64,000 nt of DNA from Candidatus Poribacteria bacterium (GCA_022822005.1 JAJECO010000067.1:1-64000); one strand, 5' to 3'; counted from the first letter of the stretch, positions 25,487 to 34,636 are shown. Notes: generated from the sequence alone by a model not told the origin. A program made the numbers and translations.

Positions 25487-27538
25487 TTATTGTGATTGGA
25501 CGCGCTTGCGGAGTTCCTCCAGGTGTTTTATGACACCTGCTCGGGTTGTTTCCTGAAAACCGAGTTCATGCGCCTCATCAAGCATCATTTCCGACTGGAT
25601 AGGGCTGCCTTCAAGCAAACGCATTGCGTTGTCGTAGGCGTTTAGTGCGTTCTTGGAGTCGCCACGCTTGTGGCTGATATCGCCCAGAAATGCGTAGGCA
25701 GCCGCAAGCCGCGGCGAATGCAGTTGGCTTGTAATAAACTCTTGAAAGATCGTGAAGGCAGTATCGAAACGTTGATTCTCATAATGGACACGTCCAATTC
25801 GGAACTGCGCCTGGTCCGCGAAACTATCCCTATAGCCCTGTGCAAGGTAGTGCGTCTGCTTGGGGTAAGCAATTGTAGTCTTATATGCTTTCACAGCTGC
25901 ATCATACTGGTCGAGGGCACGGTACGTTTCGCCCAGCTGGAAATGTGCCATCATGGTATGCGAGGAGGATGGGTAATCCGCGATAAGGGTCTGATAGGAT
26001 TCAATCGCCTTTTCGGCATCGTTGAGATGTGCGGCATAGATCACCCCGGTCCGGTACACAGCTTCGGCTGCCCACAGGGACTGGGAATGCGCTTCAATTA
26101 CTTGGCGGTATGCAGCAATTGCCCCTTCGTAATCCTTCAATTCCCGCTCATAGACTTTCCCCACCCTGTATAGCGCATAGGGAGTCAGTGCACCGCTCGT
26201 TGATTGCAATTCTTGAATGGTCGCGTGCAGCTCAATAGAGCGCAGTTGGGAGCGTGCTTGCTGTGCATGCTCACTGTCAGGCAAGTCAATGATATATTGT
26301 TGTGTCAGCGGTAGGGCATCAATATAGTTGTTTGCAGCAACCAGCTCTTTTATACGATCCCACTCAACGCTTGGAAAATCTAACTCCAGTTGCTGAATTT
26401 TTGCTTCCAATTCCGTTTTGACCCGTACTGGATTCTGGTCATATTTCCCGATTGCGCCGAAGTAGATGGGATCCAAGTTAGGCAGATAAGCATAGAGAAA
26501 TGTCTTGAACGCATCAATTGCTCCTCGATAGTCGTGCATCTCTTCATAACAGACACCCGACCAATAGAAGACTGCGTGCATCTTCCAGAAATCCGGATGT
26601 TTCTGTGGGAGTTGCTCGAACGCCTGCACAGCCGCCGCATATCGTCCCTGCTCCTGATGGATGCGCCCAATTTGAAAAAGTGCCTCTGCTGCAAAAAGAC
26701 TCACCCGATGATAGTTGTCCACAACCTTCTGATATGCTTCAATCGCCAGCGCCGACTGATTCAATACCTTATCTCGTAGATTCCCGATACGCCACTGTGC
26801 CTCAGAGGCGAGCTTGGTATCTTTGCGTTGCTGCAAAATCTCTTCATATACCTCAATCGCCTTTTCCGGCCGATTCAGTTGCGATGGACTGCGGTACAAT
26901 TCCGCAATATGGAATTTTGCTTCTATTGCAAGGGGCGTTGCTTCGTGGGTCTGGATGATGTGCTGCTGGGCTCGCAAATCATCAAGGGCGGTTTGAATGC
27001 TATGAATCTTTCGCAAGCAGGTTTTATGGGCAAGGTGGGTAGGTGGAAATTGATCAGCAAGAGCTTGATAAGTGTCAATTGCTTCCTCGTATTTTCCCAT
27101 GCGGCAATATACATCGCCCTTCTTGATATAACCGAGGAATAAATCTTCTACCGTCGCACCTTTGCTGCTCAATTGGATAATCTTGTTATAAACCTCTAAT
27201 GCTTGCGGATATTGATGGGTGTAGGCGTAATAAATATCCCCCAATTTTTCGTAAATCCCGCTGAGTTGTTCGACACGCTTGGTTGAACCAGCGGATTTCT
27301 CAAGGAGCTGCGCTGCCTCGTGATACTTACCCCTTTGAAGCAGCGTGGCTATATCCTGAGCTCGCGCTTCTATGCAAACGAACAACGTCAGACAAAAAGT
27401 AGCAGCGCAAAAGAACCATTTCAGGCGTGAAACGTGAAGCGTAAAACGTGAAGCGTAAAACGCAAGACGCAAAATACGGTGTGTATTGCGTCTTGTATCA
27501 TACGTCCTCGCTAGGTTTCCACCCTTCCATCCTTCCAT
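25487..27538 (-). CDS. Tetratricopeptide-repeat protein, probably secreted
   Basis: A 683-residue protein with at least ten TPR-like repeats (for example KAIEVYEEILQQRK, ALEVYNKIIQLSSK, AIDTYQALADQFP) resembling the YbgF/BamD type. The N-terminus is odd. The hydrophobic signal-like segment (WFFCAATFCLTLFVCIEARAQD) begins at about residue 40, after a stretch translated from short tandem repeats. ATG 27538 has GGAGGG upstream and lies 18 bases after the anti-sigma stop, which supports coupling. A TTG at 27472 is an alternative that would shorten the n-region. It belongs to the sigma/anti-sigma operon and may be a periplasmic scaffold in an envelope response. Confidence 0.82.
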   Translation of the reverse strand: MEGWKGGNLARTYDTRRNTHRILRLAFYASRFTLHVSRLKWFFCAATFCLTLFVCIEARAQDIATLLQRGKYHEAAQLLEKSAGSTKRVEQLSGIYEKLGDIYYAYTHQYPQALEVYNKIIQLSSKGATVEDLFLGYIKKGDVYCRMGKYEEAIDTYQALADQFPPTHLAHKTCLRKIHSIQTALDDLRAQQHIIQTHEATPLAIEAKFHIAELYRSPSQLNRPEKAIEVYEEILQQRKDTKLASEAQWRIGNLRDKVLNQSALAIEAYQKVVDNYHRVSLFAAEALFQIGRIHQEQGRYAAAVQAFEQLPQKHPDFWKMHAVFYWSGVCYEEMHDYRGAIDAFKTFLYAYLPNLDPIYFGAIGKYDQNPVRVKTELEAKIQQLELDFPSVEWDRIKELVAANNYIDALPLTQQYIIDLPDSEHAQQARSQLRSIELHATIQELQSTSGALTPYALYRVGKVYERELKDYEGAIAAYRQVIEAHSQSLWAAEAVYRTGVIYAAHLNDAEKAIESYQTLIADYPSSSHTMMAHFQLGETYRALDQYDAAVKAYKTTIAYPKQTHYLAQGYRDSFADQAQFRIGRVHYENQRFDTAFTIFQEFITSQLHSPRLAAAYAFLGDISHKRGDSKNALNAYDNAMRLLEGSPIQSEMMLDEAHELGFQETTRAGVIKHLEELRKRVQSQ

Positions 27539-27551
27539 CCTTCCATCCCTC
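27421..27551. repeat. Short tandem repeats at the start of the TPR gene
   Basis: Two tracts are present: alternating ACGTGAAGCG/GTAAAACG units at about 27426-27470, and CCATCCTT units at about 27525-27548. Both are translated on the minus strand as the n-region of the TPR protein. The first tract is the same unit type as the repeat within lnt. Confidence 0.7.
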
Positions 27552-27556
27552 CTGTT

Positions 27557-28114
27557 TTAGGGAGCCTGTTCTGCCAATGCCAGCATTTGGAGCGTTGCTA
27601 ATCGATCGTCACCCCTTAAATGCCTTGTTTCAAGCGCTTCAGCGCGGTTGTTCTGAATCTCTGCTTGTTGATACAGTCCAATTCTCTCGTGAACGGGTTG
27701 TATCGAAACATCTGACGGTTGATCTTGGTTAATCAAAACCGTAGCAATCGAAATACCAATCACGAGCACAAGGGTTGCTAGTGCGCTGGGCAAGATCCAA
27801 GCAGGGCGACGTTTCACACTGAACAACTGAAAGGCAGCAACACATTTCGCGAAGAAGGGCGATCGTTGGGGGGGCGGAGATTCCGCTGCTAAACGCTTGT
27901 AGACGTTCTTCTCAATGTTATCGAGAACGGACGGCGGAATCGGTATCTCTTTCGCCTCCTCGGTTAAGCGCAATGTTTGTTGCAATGATTCAATTTCGTG
28001 GGTACAGATAGAACAACCCCGCAAATGTCCATCAATGCGGGTAACCTGCTCCTCATCGAGGAGTCCACAAACATATTCGGTGTAGAATTTTTCTAACTGT
28101 TTGCATTGTTTCAT
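27557..28114 (-). CDS. Anti-sigma factor with zinc-finger domain and one membrane helix
   Basis: A 185-residue protein. The zinc-binding anti-sigma motif HxxxCxxC is at His30, Cys34 and Cys37 (GHLRGCSICTHEI). A transmembrane helix is at about residues 107-129 (WILPSALATLVLVIGISIATVLI), followed by a short periplasmic segment. It should sequester the ECF sigma factor encoded upstream at 28801-29382 at the membrane. It overlaps the GNAT gene by four bases (ATGA). Confidence 0.85.
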   Translation of the reverse strand: MKQCKQLEKFYTEYVCGLLDEEQVTRIDGHLRGCSICTHEIESLQQTLRLTEEAKEIPIPPSVLDNIEKNVYKRLAAESPPPQRSPFFAKCVAAFQLFSVKRRPAWILPSALATLVLVIGISIATVLINQDQPSDVSIQPVHERIGLYQQAEIQNNRAEALETRHLRGDDRLATLQMLALAEQAP

Positions 28115-28662
28115 TCGGCAAACTCCTTGGGAAATGATGATTTAACACTACGATTCTTAAATGAAAATACAGTACCGCGCCAAAGGTGCGGATCCGGAAT
28201 CCGTTCGAGAAACCGTCCGGAGGCCAGTTTAGTAATTACCTGCCTCCAGAACTGGATTGCTGACTGATTCTCACGAAGGATTCTGATTTCCCATTTTCCG
28301 GGGAAACGGTTAATGACACATTGTGCTGCCACAGTTCCAACACCTTGTCTCCTATATTTCTTCAGAACAAAGAACTCTGCTATGGAATGTGCGCCATCAT
28401 TCTCAGGTAGCCAATTTACCTTGTTGACAAGTGCAAATCCAGCAAACGCTTCTCGAAACAGGAACAAGTAGGGATATCTTTTTTCTTCTACCCAGTAACA
28501 GTCAAGATATGAATAGCCATATAAACCGAACTGGTCAACATCATCATCAGTTACAACACTCAGGTCATATTGATAGAGTTCAAGCAGCCGTTGAAGAATT
28601 TCCTTGTGCGATTCTTTGGCCTCAATAATCCTTAGATCTTCCATGATCCATACTAACTTCAT
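28111..28662 (-). CDS. GNAT-family acetyltransferase
   Basis: A 183-residue acetyl-CoA-dependent N-acetyltransferase. Motif A is FFVLKKYRRQGVGTVAAQCVINRFPGKW (R/Q-x-x-G-x-G/A), and the C-terminal part has ILRENQSAIQFWRQVI. The substrate is unknown. An internal ATG (28644) may be the start, since neither has a strong ribosome-binding site. It lies between the ECF sigma gene and its anti-sigma gene and overlaps the latter, an unusual insertion into such an operon. Confidence 0.82.
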   Translation of the reverse strand: MKLVWIMEDLRIIEAKESHKEILQRLLELYQYDLSVVTDDDVDQFGLYGYSYLDCYWVEEKRYPYLFLFREAFAGFALVNKVNWLPENDGAHSIAEFFVLKKYRRQGVGTVAAQCVINRFPGKWEIRILRENQSAIQFWRQVITKLASGRFLERIPDPHLWRGTVFSFKNRSVKSSFPKEFAE

Positions 28663-28800
28663 CTACCAATCTACCTATACCACAATTCGCTTATAAGACA
28701 TTTTACTGATCTATGCGATCTACTACCAAAGGGTGTCACAATCGAAACAGTTCTGTCTATCCTTATAGTATTAATCATCTATTTTGCAGCTAATCCAGAC

Positions 28801-29382
28801 CTAAATCTCATTTCCATCCCAGAGCGGTTGTAGCAAATTCTGTAATTTTCTGACCGCACGGTGCAGGTGAATCTTGACCGTGCCTTCTGCCATTCCGAGG
28901 ACTTCCGTAATCTCTTTGATCTGTAATCCTTGGTAACGGTTCAACATAAAAACGGCTTTCTGTTTTGGCGAAAGTTGATCCATTGCCTCGCGAATAACCC
29001 GATGTCGATCTTTTTCCTCCACATCCCACTCGGGATTACTCCCCAGATCAACGGCTGTTGGCTCGTCGATGATGAACTCTTCATCATCGAGGGAGTAGGT
29101 CTGCCGGCGCGCCTTTGAACGATGAAAATCAATTGATAGGTTATGAGCGATTTTATAAAGCCAAGTTGAGAAACGGGCTTGCGGTTTCCACGTATCAAGC
29201 GCGCGGTACGCCTTAAAAAAGACCTCAATTGTCAACTCCTCAGCATCCTCGTAATTCCTTACAGATCTGAGAAGGTAGGCGTAAATTTGCCCTTTATATC
29301 GCTTCATCAAATCATCGAATGCATCAGGGCGACCGGCTTGAAACTGTGCAACGAGTGCTTCATCTTCAACAACTCTGTCCAT
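28801..29382 (-). CDS. ECF-type RNA polymerase sigma factor
   Basis: A 193-residue group 4 sigma-70 factor. Region 2 spans about residues 20-95 (DDLMKRYKGQIYAYLLRSVRNYEDAEELTIEVFFKAYRAL, then ARFSTWLYKIAHNLSIDFHR). Region 4 is near the C-terminus (LSPKQKAVFMLNRYQGLQIKEITEVLGMAEGTVKIHLHRAV). An acidic linker lies between. ATG 29382 follows AGGAAG by six bases. A GNAT gene, a zinc-finger anti-sigma gene and a TPR gene follow, making a probable envelope-stress regulon. Confidence 0.92.
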   Translation of the reverse strand: MDRVVEDEALVAQFQAGRPDAFDDLMKRYKGQIYAYLLRSVRNYEDAEELTIEVFFKAYRALDTWKPQARFSTWLYKIAHNLSIDFHRSKARRQTYSLDDEEFIIDEPTAVDLGSNPEWDVEEKDRHRVIREAMDQLSPKQKAVFMLNRYQGLQIKEITEVLGMAEGTVKIHLHRAVRKLQNLLQPLWDGNEI

Positions 29383-29497
29383 GACCAACTTCCTGTGACG
29401 ATAGGGTTGAGCAAATTTTTCTGTCTAAACGACTTGGGATCGGGAGAGGTTTACAACTGAAATTACTATTACTACGATTTTTGCCGACGAAGAAAAA

Positions 29498-30142
29498 TTA
29501 CACACCTATCTTTGCCTTGGCACGTTGGATCTCATTGTGTAGGCGTTGCGTTGCAGCCACAGGATCTGCTTGTGCACACACAGCTGAAATGACAGCGATT
29601 CCGTGGGCGCCCGCCCGGATGACTTCATACGCGGTCTCAGCCGTAATCCCACCGATGGCAATAACAGGGCACGGAGCGGTCTCGCACATTTGCCGCAGCA
29701 CTTCCAGCCCCTTCGGCCGTTCCGCATCCGTTTTGGAGGAGGTCAGATAGATGGGACCAAACCCGATGTAATCTGCTCCCTCAGAGATCGCTTCGAGTAT
29801 CTTCTCCTCCGTCCGTGCCGACGCACCGATAATCATCCCCGGCGGAAGGATTCGTCGTCCAATTATAATCGGCAGGTCATCCTGTCCAAAATGGGCACCC
29901 GCTGCGCTGACAGCGAGGGCGATATCCGCTCGATCATTGACAATCAACGGAACATCATGTGCTGCACAGACAGTTTGCACCGTCTGCGCGGATTCAACCA
30001 TCTCACGTGTGCTTCCATCTTTCTGACGGAACTGGATGGTATCAGCGTCGCCCTCGATCGCCATTTCCGCTAACTCTGTGTGCGTGAACCGCGATTGGAT
30101 CGTGGTATCCGTAATGACATGAAGCTCACCAATTTTTTTCAT
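29498..30142 (-). CDS. thiE: Thiamine-phosphate synthase
   Basis: A 214-residue TIM-barrel enzyme joining the thiazole and pyrimidine phosphates of thiamine. Motifs include VNDRADIALAVSAAGAHFGQDDLP, IIGASARTEEKILEAISEGADYIGFGPIYLTSSK and PVIAIGGITAETAYEVIRAGAHGIAVISAV. No other thi gene is adjacent, and the 77 bases upstream do not show a TPP riboswitch. It lies 77 bases downstream of yajC and may be the last gene of that transcript. Confidence 0.93.
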   Translation of the reverse strand: MKKIGELHVITDTTIQSRFTHTELAEMAIEGDADTIQFRQKDGSTREMVESAQTVQTVCAAHDVPLIVNDRADIALAVSAAGAHFGQDDLPIIIGRRILPPGMIIGASARTEEKILEAISEGADYIGFGPIYLTSSKTDAERPKGLEVLRQMCETAPCPVIAIGGITAETAYEVIRAGAHGIAVISAVCAQADPVAATQRLHNEIQRAKAKIGV

Positions 30143-30219
30143 GGGTCATAAGAATTTCGTCAGGGATGCTGCGCTCTAAACGGCGAAGGCTCCCCGCAGA
30201 AATAGGGTGGGTTGAGCTG

Positions 30220-30501
30220 CTATTCACCCTCAATTAGCTCACCAGCCTTCTTCTTAAAGGCAATCGCGCTGCGTGACACTTCGACCTTTACATTTTCTGC
30301 GATTGTCAGAACGACAAGATCTTTATCCACACCCACAATTTTCCCATGCAACCCACCTGTGGTAACCACTTCGTCCGCCTTGGTCAAGTTGCTCAGCATG
30401 GCTTGGTGTTTTTTTCGCTTCAGCTGTTCGGGGCGTAAAATCAGAAAGTACAGTATCGGTATCATCAGAAGAATCGGAAAGAAAGCACCGAGAAAATCCA
30501 T
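30220..30501 (-). CDS. yajC: Preprotein translocase subunit YajC
   Basis: A 93-residue inner-membrane protein with one N-terminal helix (FLGAFFPILLMIPILYFLILRPEQLKRKK), then TKADEVVTTGGLHGKIVGVDKDLVVLTI, the YajC hallmark. It associates with SecDF at the Sec translocon. It lies 17 bases after queA, an order (queA-yajC) found in many bacteria. secD and secF are not in the window. Confidence 0.93.
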   Translation of the reverse strand: MDFLGAFFPILLMIPILYFLILRPEQLKRKKHQAMLSNLTKADEVVTTGGLHGKIVGVDKDLVVLTIAENVKVEVSRSAIAFKKKAGELIEGE

Positions 30502-30518
30502 AATTCATCTCCTCCAAA

Positions 30519-31547
30519 TTAAAGAATAAGCATTGCATCGCCATAACTAAAAAAGCGATATTCTTGGTCAATTGCTTCTTGGTACGCTTCAAGAATAAAA
30601 TCACGCCCGGCAAACGCGCTAACGAGCATGAGTAAGGTTGATTTCGGCAGATGAAAATTAGTTACCAGAGCATCAACAACTTTGAATTGATAGCCGGGAT
30701 ATATGAATATATCTGTATATCCCTGATACGGATTAACGCTGCAACCCGATGCAACCGTTTCAAGGGCACGAACGGAGGTGGTTCCGACCGCGACGACTTT
30801 TCGCCCTTCCGCCTTTGCAACATTAATCCGATTAGCATTTGTTTGAGACAGCTCAAAATACTCCGAGTGCATCTTGTGCATCTCAATATTTTCGGTCTTG
30901 ACGGGTTGGAATGTGCCGAGTCCAACATGTAGTGTAAGTGGGACTTGATGAATCCCATTACGTTTGAGTATATCCATTAAATCTAACGTGAAATGTAAAC
31001 CAGCGGTTGGCGCGGCGATTGCCCCTGCCTCCTTCGCATAAACGCATTGATACTCATGTTTGTCAGCGCGATTTGGTTCACGTTTTATATACGGTGGTAA
31101 AGGAACCTTGCCCACCTGTGCAAGAATTTCCTCAAAATCGCCATCGTGTTTGAATCGGACAGTATAAAGACCGAGCGATGATTTAGCCAGAATCTTTGCT
31201 GTCAGCACTCCATCCCCGAAGGTGATGCGCGTTCCGTGCGTGACACGTCTGCCCGGTTTTACAAGCGCCTCCCACGTATTTGCACTTTTCTGGCGGGTTA
31301 GAAGCAGCTCAATCTTCCCACCCGTTGAGAGTTTCCGGCCTATTAGGCGTGCTGGAATGACTTTCGTGTTATTAATTACGAGCAAGGAACGGGGTGGGAG
31401 AAACTCGCCAATCTGGGAGAACTGTGTGTGGTGAATTTTGCGTGTGCTCCGATCCACGACCATTAAGCGGGATGCATCCCTTTGGGGACGGGGCTGCTGT
31501 GCGATAAGTACTTCCGGCAGGTCATAGTCGTAATCGGTGAGTTTCAT
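30519..31547 (-). CDS. queA: S-adenosylmethionine:tRNA ribosyltransferase-isomerase
   Basis: A 342-residue enzyme that makes epoxyqueuosine in tRNA from SAM. The family N-terminus is present (MKLTDYDYDLPEVLIAQQPRPQRDASRLMVVDR), and the later blocks include IAAPTAGLHFTLDLMD, VGLGTFQPVK, HSEYFELS and VTNFHLPKSTLLMLVSAFAG. The length is normal. It lies between ruvB and yajC on the same strand. Confidence 0.95.
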   Translation of the reverse strand: MKLTDYDYDLPEVLIAQQPRPQRDASRLMVVDRSTRKIHHTQFSQIGEFLPPRSLLVINNTKVIPARLIGRKLSTGGKIELLLTRQKSANTWEALVKPGRRVTHGTRITFGDGVLTAKILAKSSLGLYTVRFKHDGDFEEILAQVGKVPLPPYIKREPNRADKHEYQCVYAKEAGAIAAPTAGLHFTLDLMDILKRNGIHQVPLTLHVGLGTFQPVKTENIEMHKMHSEYFELSQTNANRINVAKAEGRKVVAVGTTSVRALETVASGCSVNPYQGYTDIFIYPGYQFKVVDALVTNFHLPKSTLLMLVSAFAGRDFILEAYQEAIDQEYRFFSYGDAMLIL

Positions 31548-31606
31548 GCTAATTATATTTACGGAAGGATTAGATCCACAGTTCTTTTGTCAATCAGAAG
31601 CGGGAT

Positions 31607-32632
31607 TTAGAAAAGGGTCGTCTGATACTCAGGTACTGGATAGCCGAGATGCTGATAGGCGGCATCTGTTGCAACCCGCCCCATTGGTGTCAGGGTTAAA
31701 AAGCCCAGTTTAATTAAGAAGGGTTCGTAGACCTCCTCGATGGTCCGCTCATCTTCACTGACCGCGACCGCCATCGCCTTCAGACCAGCCCGTCCACGAA
31801 AGTTCTCGATCATTGTCCGCAGATACAGTCTATCATTGTCGTCTAAGCCGAGTTCATCAATCTGGAAAAACTCCAACGCTTCTTGAGCGATTTCATAGGT
31901 GATAACGCCGTCAGACTTGACGGTTGCGTAATCCCTGACCTTTCTCAACATATTTTCCGCAATGCGCATGGTCCCTCTTGAGCGGCGCGCCAGTTCGTAT
32001 TCGGCTTCCTCATCGATTTTTACTGGAGGCTGCATCTTTTGGCTGAGCCGATTGATAGCGATCTGAATTTCCTCCGGCGCGTAATAATCGAGATGTATGC
32101 GGTTGCCAAAGCGATCTCGAAAGGGACCTCCTAAGAGTCCCTCACGAGTAGTCGCCCCTACAAGGGTGAAATGGGCGAGCGGCACGGTAATAATATCCGC
32201 GGCGGGTCCCTGACCGATGGGCAAATCTATCTTATAATCCTCCATCGCCGGGTACATTGATTCCTGAACATGGCCCTTCATACGGTGAATTTCATCGATA
32301 AAAAAGATTTCGTGTTCTTCAAGACCGGTTAATATCGACGCAAGGTCGAGGCGCTCCATCGCGGGACCAACTGCTGACTTGAAACTGCTCCCCATTTCAT
32401 TGGCAACAATCCGAGCCAGTGTTGTTTTACCCAGTCCGGGCGGTCCCACAAAGAGAATATGCGACAACGATTGGTTCCTACTTTTGGCGGCTTCGATGTG
32501 GATACGGAGCTGCTCTTTAATCTGCTCTTGTCCAATGAATTCCTCAAGAGACTGTGGTCTGAGGCTATATTGATTGCCCTCTAATTCTTCGATATCCGAT
32601 TCGTTGAGAAGTGTATGCATCTCTTTATTCAT
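31607..32632 (-). CDS. ruvB: Holliday junction branch migration helicase RuvB
   Basis: A 341-residue AAA+ motor. It has LRPQSLEEFIGQEQIKEQL, Walker A GPPGLGKTTLA, Walker B FFIDEIHRM, sensor 1 region TLVGATTREGLL and the C-terminal winged helix. It forms hexamers that drive branch migration on RuvA-bound Holliday junctions. It is nine bases after ruvA. ATG 32632 is kept although ATG 32620 is also possible. Confidence 0.96.
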   Translation of the reverse strand: MNKEMHTLLNESDIEELEGNQYSLRPQSLEEFIGQEQIKEQLRIHIEAAKSRNQSLSHILFVGPPGLGKTTLARIVANEMGSSFKSAVGPAMERLDLASILTGLEEHEIFFIDEIHRMKGHVQESMYPAMEDYKIDLPIGQGPAADIITVPLAHFTLVGATTREGLLGGPFRDRFGNRIHLDYYAPEEIQIAINRLSQKMQPPVKIDEEAEYELARRSRGTMRIAENMLRKVRDYATVKSDGVITYEIAQEALEFFQIDELGLDDNDRLYLRTMIENFRGRAGLKAMAVAVSEDERTIEEVYEPFLIKLGFLTLTPMGRVATDAAYQHLGYPVPEYQTTLF

Positions 32633-32641
32633 AGATCAGAC

Positions 32642-33235
32642 TCACTGATTTAGTCGAGCAAGCGCTAACCGGACCAACTCTTCCGGTTTTGCTTTGGGGC
32701 CTAGGATTTTCTGGGCATCTGTAATTGCGCGTTCGGCTGCGACTTCGTTGGCTCCTAAACCCATTAATACCTGCACACCTGCGTCCGTACCCTCTTGGCT
32801 GCCAGCCTCCTCCACCTTGGCATCAAAGTGTATCTTACGAACGGTATTCTTGAGTTTCATAATCATGAGTTGTGCAAGCTCTTTGTTGAGGCGTGGCACT
32901 CGCATCAAAGTGGCGTGATCGCCATCGCGGATAGCGCGCTGGAATTCAGGAGGGGAAAGTTTTGAGACAATATTTAATGCTAAGGCGGGACCTACCCCTT
33001 TTACCACCAAGGCGGTTTCAAAGATTGTGAGTTCATCCTGCGACGCAAACCCATACAGTTTGACTTCGTTTTCCCGACAATGATAATGCGTATAAAATTT
33101 GATTTCGGATCCAACTTCGGGCAACTGCGATTTTGTGTTGTCTGGTATTTCGACGCTGTATCCGACTCCGTTGACATCAACAGTGACCTGTTTTGATCCA
33201 TTGACTGCTAAGATACCCTTTACGAACGCAATCAT
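32642..33235 (-). CDS. ruvA: Holliday junction DNA-binding protein RuvA
   Basis: A 197-residue protein. The OB-fold N-terminal domain (MIAFVKGILAVNGSKQVTVDVNGVGYSVEIP) precedes helix-hairpin-helix motifs (VVKGVGPALALNIVS, then RVPRLNKELAQLMIMKLKN). The flexible linker precedes domain III (VLMGLGANEVAAERAI). It binds the four-way junction and loads RuvB. Its start overlaps the ruvC stop by four bases. Confidence 0.95.
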   Translation of the reverse strand: MIAFVKGILAVNGSKQVTVDVNGVGYSVEIPDNTKSQLPEVGSEIKFYTHYHCRENEVKLYGFASQDELTIFETALVVKGVGPALALNIVSKLSPPEFQRAIRDGDHATLMRVPRLNKELAQLMIMKLKNTVRKIHFDAKVEEAGSQEGTDAGVQVLMGLGANEVAAERAITDAQKILGPKAKPEELVRLALARLNQ

Positions 33236-33735
33236 GACTGTCTGAGCCTTTCGCGCAGTTGGAGCACTTTATGGGAACGTGCGTGACAAATTGCTGTGGC
33301 AAGCGCATCCGCGGCGTGATCTGGGCGCGGTATATCTTTGAGCCCGAGTAGAACCTTAACCATCTCTTGGACTTGACGCTTGGTCGCCTTACCATATCCG
33401 ACAACTGCTTGTTTGATCTGAACAGGGGGATAGCTATAGACTTGCCGATTTGTATTTGCAGCAGCCAGTTTAACGACACCTGTTGCCTCTCCCACGGCGA
33501 ACGCGCTGGTCACGTTTTTGCTGAAGAAGAGGTCCTCAAGCACGAATAGTTCCGGTTGATATTCGGTAGCCAACTGAATCAATTCGTCATAGATAATCTT
33601 CAAACGTTGCGCGGATTCGTCCTTTGGTGTTGTGCGGATACAGCCGAAACCGATAGGGGCTACCCTTGATGAATCGGCTTTGATGAGTCCGTAGCCGGTA
33701 TTTGCAATTCCGGGATCTATTCCAAGGACAATCAT
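33232..33735 (-). CDS. ruvC: Holliday junction endonuclease RuvC
   Basis: A 167-residue resolvase. The acidic catalytic residues are visible: Asp7 in VLGIDPGIANTGYG, the Glu of FVLEDLFF, and two Asp in RPDHAADALATAICHA. The start at 33735 matches the family; a longer frame to 33810 would run into yebC and adds no similarity. It lies 13 bases after yebC, so it is probably translated by coupling. Confidence 0.95.
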   Translation of the reverse strand: MIVLGIDPGIANTGYGLIKADSSRVAPIGFGCIRTTPKDESAQRLKIIYDELIQLATEYQPELFVLEDLFFSKNVTSAFAVGEATGVVKLAAANTNRQVYSYPPVQIKQAVVGYGKATKRQVQEMVKVLLGLKDIPRPDHAADALATAICHARSHKVLQLRERLRQS

Positions 33736-33748
33736 TATTAAGAGCGAC

Positions 33749-34495
33749 TTAGGCTGCAGCTTCCAAGATATCATCGGCGATGTCGAAGTTTGCATATACT
33801 TTCTGGACATCGTCGCTGTCTTCGAGTGCTTCCATCAACCGCAGCATCCGTTCCGCTTCCTTACCTTCCGATTGCACTGTGCTTTGGGGAAGCATTGTCA
33901 GTTCAGCTTCAATAATTGTTGCCCCGGATTCCTCAACAGCCTTTCTAACGTCCTCAAAATTCTCAGGCGACGTGATAATTTCAAGGTTCTCGTCCTGGAC
34001 TGTCATATCCTCCGCCCCCGAATCGAGGGCAATCATAAATAGCTCATCTTCGTCAATGCTGCCCTTCTGTATGATCATCCACCCCCGCTTATCAAACAAC
34101 CATGAAACGGAACCGGGTTCCCCCATATTCCCGCCGTGCTTGCTTAGGATATGTCTCACGTCGGCGATTGCTCGGTTCTTATTATCAGTCAAGACATCAA
34201 TCATAATTGCCACACCACCGGGACCGTATCCTTCATATACAATTTCTTCATAATCGACACCGTCAAGTTCGCCTGTACCGCGTAGAATCGCCTTGTCGAT
34301 CGTATCGTTCGGCACATTCTTCGATTTTGCGACTAATACTGCAGATCTCAAACGCGGATTGACTTGGGTATCGGCGCCAGCGATTCGCGCTGCGACTGTA
34401 ATCTCTTTAATTAGTTTCGAGAAGAGCTTTCCGCGCTTCGCATCAACAGCGGCCTTGCGGTGTTTAATCGATGACCATTTTGAATGACCTGACAT
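33749..34495 (-). CDS. yebC: YebC/PmpR-family protein
   Basis: A 248-residue member of the YebC/PmpR family, implicated in transcriptional regulation and, more recently, in easing translation of difficult motifs. It has MSGHSKWSSIKHRKAAVDAKRGKLFSKLIKEI and YEGYGPGGVAIMIDVLTDNKNRAIADVRHILSKHGGNMG. It heads the yebC-ruvC-ruvA-ruvB run, a widely conserved order. AGAGGAAGAA precedes the ATG. Confidence 0.95.
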   Translation of the reverse strand: MSGHSKWSSIKHRKAAVDAKRGKLFSKLIKEITVAARIAGADTQVNPRLRSAVLVAKSKNVPNDTIDKAILRGTGELDGVDYEEIVYEGYGPGGVAIMIDVLTDNKNRAIADVRHILSKHGGNMGEPGSVSWLFDKRGWMIIQKGSIDEDELFMIALDSGAEDMTVQDENLEIITSPENFEDVRKAVEESGATIIEAELTMLPQSTVQSEGKEAERMLRLMEALEDSDDVQKVYANFDIADDILEAAA

Positions 34496-34590
34496 TTCTT
34501 CCTCTCCTATCCATAGAATCTAGCGTATTTTAGCATACAGGTAGGGTAGATGCAAGAAAATTGTATTATCATTTGTGAAAGGTTTTTTTC

Positions 34591-34626
34591 GAAATAAAAA
34601 AAGCCCCAATCCTAAGATTGGAGCTT
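34591..34626 (-). terminator. Rho-independent terminator of the rRNA operon
   Basis: On the minus strand an 11-bp stem AAGCTCCAATC / GATTGGGGCTT with a four-base loop TTAG is followed by seven T residues. It lies ten bases after the 5S 3' end and upstream of yebC, so it separates the rRNA transcript from the yebC-ruv operon. Confidence 0.9.
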
Positions 34627-34636
34627 GATTTAAGAT

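Noticed and set aside
30143-30219. TPP riboswitch upstream of thiE
   Set aside because: The gap is only 77 bases and lacks the CTGAGA and ACCTGATCTGG-type conserved blocks.
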